Source of the DNA: Carex sylvatica
Taxonomy: Eukaryota > Streptophyta > Magnoliopsida > Poales > Cyperaceae
Reading direction: 5' to 3'
DNA: 64,000 nt
Assembly: GCA_964058845.1 (NCBI GenBank)
Contig: CAXKVR010000069.1
Span: 1-64,000, forward strand
The position numbers were made by a program, and so were the translations under genes. Positions 48,826-59,905 of the stretch are shown piece after piece (the stretch's first letter is position 1; each line of letters starts with the position of its first letter). The notes below the pieces were generated by a model. The model saw nothing but the letters and a program-made list of their open reading frames with translations. It made no database searches and was not told where the DNA came from.

Positions 48826-50065
48826 TTGTATTTTAGAAGTTTTAAGCTCTTACAACAATGGAGTAACTAGAGCTCTGAGAAAATTGTATTTTAGAAGTCT
48901 GGGGAAGGCTTAGATCGTTTGGGAAGAAAGCCCAAAGCCCTATTTATAGCAACAGCTCAAAAATGAGCTAATTGAGCTAAAACGTTACAACGTTTTAGTT
49001 AAATGCGATTTAGGGTTTTAATTTTCTGACAGCTCAGCTAACTGATCAAAACGTTAGCAACGATTTATATAACGTTATGTAACGTTTTTCACTGACTCAA
49101 ACTTATCAAAAACAGGAATTTCTAATGCTCAGAATTAATTAAATCGTTACAACGTTTATAAGAAACATTATAACGTTTCATTTTGAATTCTGGTACAGCT
49201 GTGCTTACAGCTCTGACATGCTTTAAACGTTACAACGTTTTTTAAAACGTTACAACGTTTTAGCTAAATGCGATTTAGGATTTTAATTTTCTGACAGCTC
49301 AGCTAACTGATCAAAACGTTAGCAACGATTTATATAACGTTATGTAACATTTTTCACTGACTCAAACTTATCAAAAACAGGAATTTCTAAAGCTCAGAAT
49401 TAATTAAATCGTTACAACGTTTATAAGAAACGTTATAACGTTTATAAGAAACGTTATAACGTTTCATTTTGAATTCTGGTACAGCTGTGCTTACAGCTCT
49501 GACATGCTTTAAACGTTACAACGTTTTGTAAAACGTTACAACGTTTTGTAAAACGTTACAACGTTTTGTAAAACGTTACAACGTTTAAGGGAGAATGTAG
49601 ACAGCTGTATTGAGCAGTTCTGAACTTCCCTAAAATGTTACAACGGTTTGTAAAACGTTGCAACGTTTAAGGGAGAATGTAGACAGCTGTATTGAGCAGT
49701 TCTGAACTTCTCTAAAACGTTATAACGTTTCATAAAAATGTTACAACGTTTTATCTTGTTTTCTGAGTTTGATCAATCATTTTTCAGTGATTCTTACATG
49801 TGTAAAATGTTACAACGTTTTATAAACGTTACCAACGTTTTATCCCTGTTTAAACAACCTCAGACTTACTTTACCAAGCTTTTGATTTTACAATTCGAAT
49901 TCTTAATAGATGTCTTCATGATTTCTTCAGTCCAAGTATTCCCTTTTGCTATTCCATTTTACTTGAACCTACATATTCTTCGAAACTGAAAGAAATCGTA
50001 AAATTCAATAATTGTATGTTTTTGCAAATTAGTCAAATAGACGAAAAAGATTATTGCTACAACCA
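48826..50065. repeat. AACGTT palindrome-rich insertion
   Basis: Sequence with no counterpart in MULE-A. Between 48979 and 49843 there are more than 25 copies of AACGTTACAACGTT-like near-palindromes. A block of about 240 bp is duplicated (starting near 49010 and 49260), and GGGAGAATGTAGACAGCTGT occurs twice (49590 and 49670). On the minus strand the left end has a TATA-like CTATAAATAGGG at 48950-48939, followed by leader-like sequence and a 55-bp direct repeat (TTGTATTTTAGAAGT), so it may be an LTR in minus orientation. No target duplication was found. Confidence 0.65.
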
Positions 50066-50338
50066 ACAGTTAACTCTTATTACTAAATTAATATGGTATA
50101 TTCTTAATATATTAAATATATACTATAGTTATTGTATAATTATTGGATGTATTAATATCATATAATTAGTAGTTTATTATAAATAATTCACTATTTTAGG
50201 GTTTTAATTGCTTCAATTTGCAGTTCAATTAGGGTTTGAATTTGGTTGAAAATATTTATAAATTGTTTAAAATTTCGAATAAATTTTAATTTTTAAAATT
50301 GTGGTTGATTAATATGGATTTTTTTTGTAAATGTAGTA

Positions 50339-53300
50339 TGCCCAGATCTAGACGGTAGGGTTTACGAGCTGCGCCTGCAGCGAATCCGGCTGCAGCGGGT
50401 CCATATGCCGTGGATCTGAGTGTAGCAGGCACGTCCTCGGTGGATCCGATTGGAGAGGGTTCGTCGTCATATGAGGATCCGATTGGAGCGGGTTCGTCGT
50501 CTCAGGTCAGTTTTACAAATGGTGCGCATGATCCTGACACATTTAGTCATCTTCTATGGACCCATCATGTTAAGCACCGCGTCTCATTGGCATCTCTTGA
50601 GGTACGTGATTTTTATACTTAATGTAAATAAATAATACTAAAAAAATGGTACGATTTGAGTCTCACAAATTGATAATAAATACATGATGATGTCATGCTT
50701 ACGGTGAGGCACCGCAGGTCTGAGATTCCGTTCGTTCCCCATGAAGAAATGCAGCGATGCCTCTTGAACCTTGGGTTGTATCAGCTTGTCACTATGCCGC
50801 AGAGTAAGATCGATCAGTCTCTGATGCATGGTCTAGCGGAGAGATGGCGACCTGAGACCCATACATTTCATCTCCCGGTCGGGGAGATGACAGTCACCCT
50901 TGGTGATGTGAGCGCATTATGGGGTTTACCCATTGATGGCGAGCCCATAGGTGGCATCTTACACCATCCAAACCTGCATAGGATGATACCGGAGTTGTTA
51001 GGGTGTGATCCAAAGAATCTGCAGAAGAAATTGAAGAAAAAGAAGAAGAAGGGAGAGGAGGAGTTGGAGGAGTTCCGGTATTCTGGGTACTGTATTTCTC
51101 TAAAGGCACTCCGGTCTCACTTCTTTCAGAATCAGATATTTCCTGAGACTGCTGACATTGAGGCGGTCAGGAGGTACCATTACACTCTTTAAAGTAACTT
51201 AGTAATTGATCAACAATCTCAATTATTTATATTGATTATTTTATATTACAGGTATACTAGGGCGTATGTGCTGGATTTGTGTGGTGCTGTCATGTTCGAG
51301 GATTCCAGCGGTGATGCGGTCCCGATTATGTATCTCTCCCTACTGAGAAACATGGAGAAAGAATCGAGATGGAACTGGGGTGGAGCTGTCCTCGCCCACT
51401 TATACAGAGGCCTGTGTCATGCTTGTCTGGTAAGTCTGTATTAATATACGTTGTAATTGAAAGTTGAATAAGATGCACCAAGTTTTTATTTTAAGTTAAA
51501 TTTTCAGGTGAGGAATAAACAGATTTTTGGACCGCTTCTTCTGCTACAGCATTGGTCGTGGTCACATCTGCCTGTAAATCGGCCAGTTATACCATTGCCA
51601 CATCCCCAATTGGGAGTTCCTAACCCAGACAGATGCCCCGCGTACGGTGCCATATGGGGCAGTCATCAGAGTTATGAAGAAACAGGCAGGGGGGTTTCTT
51701 ATGTTCGGGGTCAGCTCCAGATGCTCCGAGATGCGAATGTCGATTGGTTTTCGTATCGTACATGGTATCAGCGTAGATGGCTGAGCCCGCTGACATTGGA
51801 GCAGACACGACTATGGTATTATCGGGGACCAGTCGTTTGTTTCTGGATAGTGGAGTATCACTATCTCGATCGGGTGTCTCGACAGTTTGGCTTGGATGCT
51901 TTCATTCCGGATAACCCGCTGATGGATAAGGATGATACCGACAAGTTCCACAAGTAAGTATTATGTACTTAATTTTATTATTACTTTAATAATGCCACCG
52001 TTTCTCTTATTTCTAATTAATTGTACCTACAGTACGGCGCACACTAAGCCTAAAGTCGACTGGAGACAGCATTTCAGCTTGGAGTACGGCTTGGCTCGAC
52101 ATCCGGATCAGCAGTTATGGAGTCCACCATCGGGAGCGTCAGTGGGTGCTGATCCCAGGGATCTGAGATATGCCGTCTGGTACCAGAGATGGGGCATGCC
52201 GTCAGTCTATCTTACGGGCCATTATGGCGACAACCTTCGACGTAGACTGATGGATTCATCTGGCAATTACATGCCTTGGGGTTCGATCAATGCTCGCGCG
52301 GTAAATACAACTTAAACATACTGTAATTAAAAATTACAAATTTTAATTACTTACTGTTGTCATACTCATGTTGTGTGCAGATGTTGACAGCTATGAGAGG
52401 AGTTGGACACAGCCTGGTGTGCATGGCGAGGGATGCTTGGCGATATATAGGATACCAAATGCTCGAGCACACTGCACCAATCGTGGAGACAGGCGGTTTT
52501 GAAGGCCGCCTCGTTGGCATGCTGCGCGATTCTGGGGAGAACATCAATTGGCGGGATATACAGAAGACACCGCGTAATCCAGATTATCAACCAGAGGCCA
52601 TCTACGCTCATGATATGCCACCACCTCCTGCAGGTAATTGCAAGTTAATATTAAAAGTAGGACACACGCAATGGTTCTATTTTCACCGAATTATTTGTTG
52701 TAACTCACTTAACTTTCAATTATGTAGAGGATGACTCGGGTTGGGCGTTCCACCACTGGGTGTTGAATACACAAGGATGGGACGCTTACAGAAATAAATA
52801 CGGAGTTCCGGTAGAGCTTGGCCCTGTCAGTTACTGTTTTATATTATTTATTGCAGAGTTATTTGTATGTAGCAAAACTGACATTATTTCAATTTAGGAT
52901 GGAGCACCTCGTTGGAATGCCGAGCCTAGTTTTAGCGTGGATGAGCTTCCCCCGTTCGATACAGATGCTGAGGACATTGGCTCCCACAGGCCACGACATG
53001 GAGTGGAGATGGAGCACGACTACGAGGCTGGAGGGAGTGCATCTCAGACTGCAGATGGCTTTGTCTCTGCATTATTTGGTACACCGCCTCCTGCCACGTA
53101 TGATGCAAGCTGGGAGGAAGATCCATGGGAGCTACGTACAGGCCCGGCACCCGCAGAGTCAGCTGGTCTATTTGATCCATGGACAGCCGGTACAGGTACG
53201 CATCACATGTATACGGGGGAGAAGGACGAGGATATGGAGGAGGAGGATTTAGGAGATGCGAGTCCGCAGAGGCGCGTGCAGCCGCACAGGGATGGCAAAG

Positions 53301-53350
53301 GCATAGCGGCTCGTAGGTTGTCTCCCTCCGGAAGGAAACGACGAGGATGA
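50339..53350 (+). pseudogene. Plant mobile domain (PMD) gene of MULE-C, nearly intact
   Basis: Encodes a PMD protein of about 800 residues. Exons: 50339-50601, about 50720-51173, 51252-51429, 51508-51953, 52033-52300, 52381-52633, 52728-52825, 52907-53350; from exon 2 onward every intron is GT-AG and every phase fits. The join between exons 1 and 2 is not clean in frame. The start ATGCCCAGA is supported by MULE-B. The PMD signature is FHLPVGEMTVTLGDVSALWG with GLPIDGEPIGG, followed by a lysine-rich stretch, RWNWGGAVLAHLYRGL and an acidic, proline-rich C-terminal tail. The only clear lesion is TGG to TAG at 50357-50359 (codon 7). Known host PMD proteins act in the nucleus in transposon silencing and genome stability; any role for this one is inference. 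It converges on the transposase gene at 53698. Confidence 0.88.
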
Positions 53351-53697
53351 TTGCAGAGTTTTTTTTATTGTGATATAGGCCTGACTGTAGTATTTTGAGT
53401 TTGGGACTGTTGTGTTATATGTCTGGGTTTGTTTTATTTTATATTTCATGTTGGCTTTTATCTTTTGTTTACTTTACATTTCGTCGTTTTTATCTGCGTG
53501 CATATCTTTTTATACTTTACATTTCGTCATTTCTACTCATTAGTTACTACGTAATCATAACAAATCAAAATATTACATATCATATTAAAAGCCCAACATT
53601 ACAATTAAAGTTCAACAACACAATTAAAGTTCATAACTTAGTTCAAACCAAACAAATAAGTTCACACAACACAAATAAGTTCACACAATAGCATGTT
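53351..53697. other. Spacer between convergent PMD and transposase 3' ends
   Basis: AT-rich. Carries the 3' UTRs of both genes; the right half matches the sequence downstream of the MULE-A transposase. No minisatellite here, unlike MULE-A. Confidence 0.5.
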
Positions 53698-55489
53698 TAT
53701 CTGCCCCTTCCACCACGTCTCAAAAAACCAATGATGCGACTAGTCCTTTGTGCTGGTCTGATATTACACAGAAAAATTTTCCTTCCCCAATCACCCGTCT
53801 TCTTAAAAACTGCATAAAGAATCCCCAGTTCTCACCATCCTCTTTCTGAACAATTACAAAGGCCAAAGGCAACAACTGGTTCTCAGCATCATATGCACAT
53901 GCTATCAGTAGCCTCCCCTCATAACGGTCGGACATGAAGCATGTATCAATGCTGATAACGGGTCTGATGTATGGCACAGCTTGGATACAAGCCCCAAAAG
54001 CCCATGCTATGCCCTTGAATTGTTGAGCTCCCTCTATTAGTACTCCATCCTTATCAAAAAAAAGGGCCATGCCATCGTTCATATATGGTCCCGACGTTTG
54101 TACTTGCCATGGCCTGGAGCAATGGTGCCAGATAGCCGTATGAATCCTTCCAACTATCGAATATTCTGCAAACCGCAAGTTCACGACCTCTCCACAGCCT
54201 GTTGTATTTTGGGGTTACATATTTGTATTTGTGTCTGACGGTTCTAGCCACCGCCTTGATGCTCATCGATGGATCCAACTTAATATCCTCCTCAATTGCA
54301 TCGACAATTAGTGATGCCGTCAGCTGTGCATGGTCTGTCCTTGTGGATGCAGACTTACATGTGTGAGGTGGTTCACACTTCCTAATCATCCATGCTTCCC
54401 CTGAACCCGCAGGGGTTGCATAAAGGCAGAACTCGCACCGCGGGTGAGTTTTACATAGCACAACTAACCGTGTTCGCTCCCTTTTGTTTATTTTATATTC
54501 CCAGTTGCCGTGAACATGGGTCTCATTGATTTTCTTTATAAGTTCGTCTATGTTTGTATAAAGTTGCCCTGCGGCAAGTATCCTGATTGTATTTAACACG
54601 AGGACCAAAGAAACTAATGTCTGCCTCTTCGAAAGCTGTAGTATCGTTGAATGTGGTGACCAGATGCTTATTTCCCCGACCTCTAATCGGGAATTTTTCT
54701 GCCCTGGATAAACCTAGTACATTTGCATCACCATCTGATAAGTCATCAGATTCCCAAACCCCTTGGTATTCATCCCCCGTTTCCATTTCCCTTTCTGGTA
54801 TGATGGCATCAATAGCATCAACATTAATATCAATATCAGTTCGATTAACGGGTACCGGTCCTGACTCTGGCATAGTTGGAAATCTAGGGATTATGGGTGT
54901 CTGTCTGGGTGGTGGTGGTAACTCTTCAATATTTTCATGGGAGTTGTGGTACCCCTGGTTGTCATAAGGGGAGTGCTGGTGGTACCCCTGGTTGTCATAA
55001 GGGGAGTGCTGGTGGTACCCCAGGTTGTCATATGGGGAGTGCTGGTGGTACCCATGGCTGTCATAACCTGAGTGCTGCTGGTACCCATGGCTGTCATAAC
55101 CTGAATTTTCATAACCTGAAGGTCCAGCCCTAGTCGTACTTGAAGGTCCAGCCCTAGCCCGGGGAACCCTCTTCGAATATATGTCCATTACCTGGACCCC
55201 ACTGGCCGCAATTTGAGTATACACAACTCTCCACAAATTCGCATATGTTATTGGAAACCTCACAAAGTAAGGTCTACCCCCCCCCCCCCCCACGTGAGTT
55301 GTCAATCCGTGTAGCCAATTCTATTTCATACCTGTTGGGGTTTACAGCAATCTTTTCGTATATTAGCTCTTTAAGTGCCTGAAATGTGGTATTTTCATTA
55401 ATCTCGAAGTCAAATGCAGCATCTTTCGTGTACTGCACGCCATCTTCACTCTTTTGTAACTTGCCGCCTACATACAATGCAACTAACAT
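53698..55489 (-). pseudogene. MuDR-type MULE transposase (MULE-C copy), frameshifted and deleted
   Basis: Starts at 55489 with MLVALYVGGK and follows the MULE-A protein (N-terminal domain, five 11-residue repeats, Cys/His region, DDE core). Lesions: a run of 15 C at 55277-55291 replaces an 11-base G-rich stretch of MULE-A (+4, frameshift); one extra T near 54581 (+1); an 8-base T run where MULE-A has 7, near 54060 (+1). A large deletion joins the VISDQHK motif to the last 15 or so codons (RRIIGFLRRGGRGR), removing the third catalytic region and the SWIM finger. The natural stop is kept at 53700-53698. Confidence 0.9.
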
Positions 55490-56039
55490 CTTTTCCTTAA
55501 CAAACTATATTTAAAAAATAATTTTATAAGTATTATAGTAATTGTACATCAATAATAGATAAAGATATCTGAGATTCGCTTCAATCAATTTTTGAGTTTC
55601 ATTTTAAAAAAAAATTGAATAAATTGAAAAAGAAGAAGATAAATATAGAACTCAATCAATGTATAGAACTTTAGATTGTTGAAAATCAATAATTAATTAA
55701 TCAAATTATTTTTGACTAAATGAAATTAAAAAAAATTAAGAAATAGAAAAAAATTAGTTGGTTTTCATTAAGAAATATGATATTATAACAGGTACAGTAA
55801 TCTAATTAGAAAAAATAAAAAAAAATATTGCTACAGTAATTACATAGAACAGTAATTGCTACAGTAATTGCGATAGTTACAGTAGTTACAGATAATAGAA
55901 CAGTAATTACTTTAATTAAAAATAAATAAAAAAATATCTTCTGCTACAGTAAAATCACCTAAAAATCGCCTCTCTCAAACAGTAAAATAGCTCTCTGACT
56001 TCGTTTACAGATAATGGAGCCAGGAGAGACGTTTAATAC
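55490..56039 (-). promoter_or_regulatory. MULE-C transposase 5' region
   Basis: Reverse-complement counterpart of 20351-20899: AT-rich, TACAGTAATT repeats (55790-55930) and CTACATTT-like acceptor context next to the start. Nothing else recognised. Confidence 0.45.
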
Positions 56040-56259
56040 ATCCATAGTGGACCGCCCGACCCTGGAGCGGTTTGCTTCTCTCTGGACCGCCCGCAGTGGG
56101 GGCGGTTTGCTCTCCCTATGACCCGCCCGAGGCCCAGGCGGTTCGCTTGTATTTTGGGCCGCCCCGGGCCCGGGCGGTTGGATTATTTTTTTTAAAAAAA
56201 ATTACTCAAGATTATTTTTAAAATTTCGTTTTGTTTTTGGGATATTAATAAAAATGGCC
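56040..56259 (-). repeat. MULE-C right terminal inverted repeat
   Basis: Inverted copy of 47991-48240 with two GC-rich modules (GGACCGCCCGACC and GGACCGCCCGCAG), then GGGCCGCCCCGGGCCCGGGC and the AT-rich outer end. Confidence 0.88.
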
Positions 56260-59200
56260 TACTGTGACTAATTTTTTTCACTATGTTACCCACAAAAGTA
56301 GAGCAGTGTCTTGTGGAAGCGCCCCACTCTCTCTCTCTCTCTCTCTCTCTCTTTCAGCACAAGATGCAAATCGTGGCATGAACAACATAGAGGAATTTGA
56401 TTTTATCCGTTACCTTTGTTGGCTTAGTACGCCACACTGTTGTGAGCAGTGTGTTCGCAGCAGAAAATCCAAGACTATAAATTCGTAAAAAATCGGAAAA
56501 TTTTCAGAAAGGAAAGAAAACGTGATCGGCGCTCAAGCAGATTATATACATAAAGGATTTTTCATTTGAGCTCATAAGACGGATTATTTTTATTTGGATC
56601 TTCGTCGAATATGAATGATTTTACACAAAATTGCCTAATAATCTTCTTGGAGTCCGGGAGCCTTTCGGCGGTGAAATTGTTCCAATAATACTATAAAACG
56701 GGCTTTAACACGAAAATATGCTTTATCATCGGGCCCAATGGGCCTAGAAATTCTATTTTTTTAATTGCATATTGAGATGTTACTAAAAGTGGAGCATTTG
56801 AAATATATAGGAGATGCAAAGGTCTCTTTTTCCATCAAAAGATAAGGAATCATGATATAAATTAAATTCACAATATCATTAAATAGGGAGATAAAGCAAG
56901 TTTAGTGGCGGTTGTTAATTCTGATTTTTTGGCTAATATATACTCGTGAAAGTTAATTAATGTGGTGAGCATGTGATAGGTGGAAGAAGGTTCGGTTTGG
57001 TTTCTTTATTTGTAAAAAGCTCTTAGAAGATTAGAAGGAGGAGCATCAAAGCAATAAGCATCCAACATGGACTAAGTTCCAATAAGAAGGCGACTACATC
57101 TAATATAAGGGGGGGGGGGGGGGGGGGGGGGGATCTCTAACTAACAAAACCATGTGATGTCTTGCATAAAGGCCAACTAGAGAGAGGGCCACCATTCTAC
57201 CACAACCCCTTTCTTGGGTGGGCCCATCTCCACCCCTCCAAAGCTGCATTTTTATTTCAATTTATTATTAATAAAAAAAAACGGGAAATTTTCATTTAAA
57301 CAGATTTTTATTTGTATTAATGTAACTGTAATTGAGTTCATAGTGGAATATTAACAAAAATGGCAAAAAAATACATGACAGCACCTAACACGAGGGATAT
57401 ATAACAATAGTATATTTGAATCCGATTTACAAAAATAAAAAGGGCGAGTATAATATATCGATATATTTCCTACTTTATCATCTCCATTTAAAGTGGTTTT
57501 TAAGGAACTTTCACTAAATCAAAGTTCTGAGTTGAAATCTGTACTTAATGCAATGTTCCGTGATTTCTTTAATAAATAGAAATTATAGATAATTTATTCA
57601 AGATAAAAAATAATTATAAATAATTGAATCAAAATAAAAAATCAGAAATCTGACATAATAAAGTATATAAATTAAGGATGAATTATCCTCAGATAAAGAT
57701 AAAGATTGTCATTGAGATTTGTAATCTGTGCTTAAAGAATAGTTATTGCATAATCCTGTCAGTTATATGTCAAACAGAATATTATTAGTATATGTATTTA
57801 TTTGAAAAGAAGATGAAACCTGCAATATATGTATATAAAATACCTTTTAATGGTAACATATACATTGTATACTAAACAGTGCATTTTCTGTTAATGTGTA
57901 ACAAGTAGGCCTTACTTTTCTTTTTATATTTCCTCATATGAGGAAAGAGGTCACTTTCTCCATGCAATTCAAGTCCCTTCATGTCTCACCCCGCCTTTGG
58001 CAATTTAGCATAGCAAGCTATTAGCTATAGATCATGAACAGTTAAAAAGAGATTGCGGTGCCAAGATGGCCGGGGCCGGGGCCAAAAACGCCAATTTAAA
58101 TTTAATAGATTTCATGCATTCCGTGAGATGATATATTTCATGAATATATAGATGTTCCCAGATCGAACCAGCTCCTCTTTGTTGTAACATTTCATATTAT
58201 GTTCCCATTTGGTTGTGCTGGCTTAGGTGCGTTTATATGGTCCGTTCGTTGTTGTGTGTGCGTGTGTGTGTTGAGACTTGAGAGAGAGAGATCTAGAGAT
58301 AGAGAGAGAGAGAGATGCTGCACGATAGCTGTACGTGGGTTAGGTGGCAAGTGCTGCGCTCACAGGACCCATCCATCCCTAGATTCCTCTCTTTCTCTAA
58401 TAAACTTTTTCAAGTTTTCATATTTCACGGGAAAGTGTTCTTTTCTTACCATTACTCATCATTCCGTAACTGTTTTGAATATGCTGCTGACGTCACAATT
58501 AAAAATGCCAAATAATTATTTTAGGTGCATATATTGCATTTGGGATATAAATTTAAAATGTTAAGTGCCCTGCAGATGTAATACTCTCTCTCTCTCTCTC
58601 GTTAATTTATTATTATTTTTAAGTTTATTTATGCATGATCTCTGCTTATAACATGTAGCTGAAAATATGGGCTGTATTATCTAATGGAACCCCACATCTC
58701 ATATCCCCAAGAGAATCTTCCTTAACCAACTTCGATAAAAAAAATAATTTTCACAAATAAATTCTTTCCAAGGAATTCTCTCCCACATGGCAATTGACAA
58801 CCCCACTTCTCGCTTCAAAATAAAATACAAATACAAATACAACCAACATTTACTTTTTTAAATTCCTAGCTCCGAAGTCTAGCAATGAAACTCTATAAAT
58901 CTATAATGGACATATTCCTTAGATTTTCTGTGCCACAAGCGTACTGCCGTACTGCGACACTTGGACGGATCTGCAACCAAGCTGTTTAGTCATTCCTATA
59001 ATTTTAAACTTTTCTTCACAGCCTAAAATTTTCATATGATTCAGCCCTCATGAAATGCTAATTAAATGTTTATTTGTAGGTCAGTGGTTAAAATTCAACT
59101 TTATGATAGTAAAAACTTGAATTTAAATTCCACCTACCACATTGTGTAATTTATGTTTCAGACCTCAATTAAAATTTATAAGAAATGCCACATGTGCATT

Positions 59201-59675
59201 ACTATTTCATTATTAGAACATATTTTATTTAATTAGTCATGGAAAATCAAAATATGTGCTACTACTAATTGATATAAACCTACAAGAAAATATATTTTAA
59301 TTACTGCATTTAATGATAAAAAAAAAAAAAATACTAAGTCAGTTTTATACTCTCAAAAATGTTTAACCCACATCTAAATAGATACGTACGCAAGTGGCAA
59401 GCCTACATATATAAACCCGAGTCACAAAAGAACGAAACCAACATAATCCTAAAATAAAATAAACTGCAAATGGTAGATCATGCCAATCCGGCCAGCATAT
59501 AGAAACAGCCAAACTTGGTATAGTTAGATCATGTAATACGGTATTATAACTAATTAAGTAATTGATTGACTGATAACTAGGAATAACCACCGTAGAGGTG
59601 ATGTTCCCCAGGAGTGCAATCATCGTAAATTAACGTGGGTGCATATTTACGTACGTTTATATATTTTAAGAGTTC
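56260..59675. other. Intergenic region with microsatellites
   Basis: No gene supported. CT repeat at 56326-56352, a run of 24 G at 57109-57132, GA repeat at 58276-58316 and CT repeat at 58584-58601. The remainder is AT-rich and unique-looking; short open frames here have no recognisable features. Confidence 0.5.
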
Positions 59676-59684
59676 TTAAATTTG

Positions 59685-59896
59685 AGATAGGAGTAGGTCC
59701 GATGCCCATTGGACCTACTTTTAGGTTCGATGGGTTCTACCACCGTATGATTATCATTAAGATTTGTGAGCATGAAAATTGATAAAAACTTGCACGGATT
59801 TTAATACAGAGTGCACGAATCTTGATGTATTTGGACGGTCAAAAAACCCATCGAACCAAAGTAGGTCCAATGGGCATCGGACCTACTCCGACTCCG
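59685..59896. mobile_element. MITE with 9-bp target duplication
   Basis: About 212 bp with long inverted ends: GGAGTAGGTCCGATGCCCAT near the left end, and its exact reverse complement near the right end, extending for about 55 bp with small differences. TTAAATTTG is repeated at 59676-59684 and 59897-59905. A 9-bp duplication fits a Mutator-type MITE. It is unrelated in sequence to the three large MULEs here. Confidence 0.8.
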
Positions 59897-59905
59897 TTAA
59901 ATTTG

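Larger units (their letters stand above)
47991..56259 (-). mobile_element. MULE-C, Mutator-like element related to MULE-A (inverted)
   Basis: 8.3 kb with inverted ends CGACCATTTTTATTAATATC and GATATTAATAAAAATGGCC and TIRs at 47991-48240 and 56040-56259. The PMD gene is on the plus strand and the transposase on the minus strand, convergent as in MULE-A. Unlike A and B, the 9 bases on each side do not match (CATTTATAC at the left, TACTGTGAC at the right), so the ends may have been reshuffled or the duplication lost. It carries a 1.2-kb AACGTT-rich segment in the PMD 5' intron that MULE-A lacks. Confidence 0.88.

Noticed and set aside
58199..58564. 121-codon open frame
   Set aside because: Runs through a GA microsatellite, with low-complexity translation and no family resemblance.
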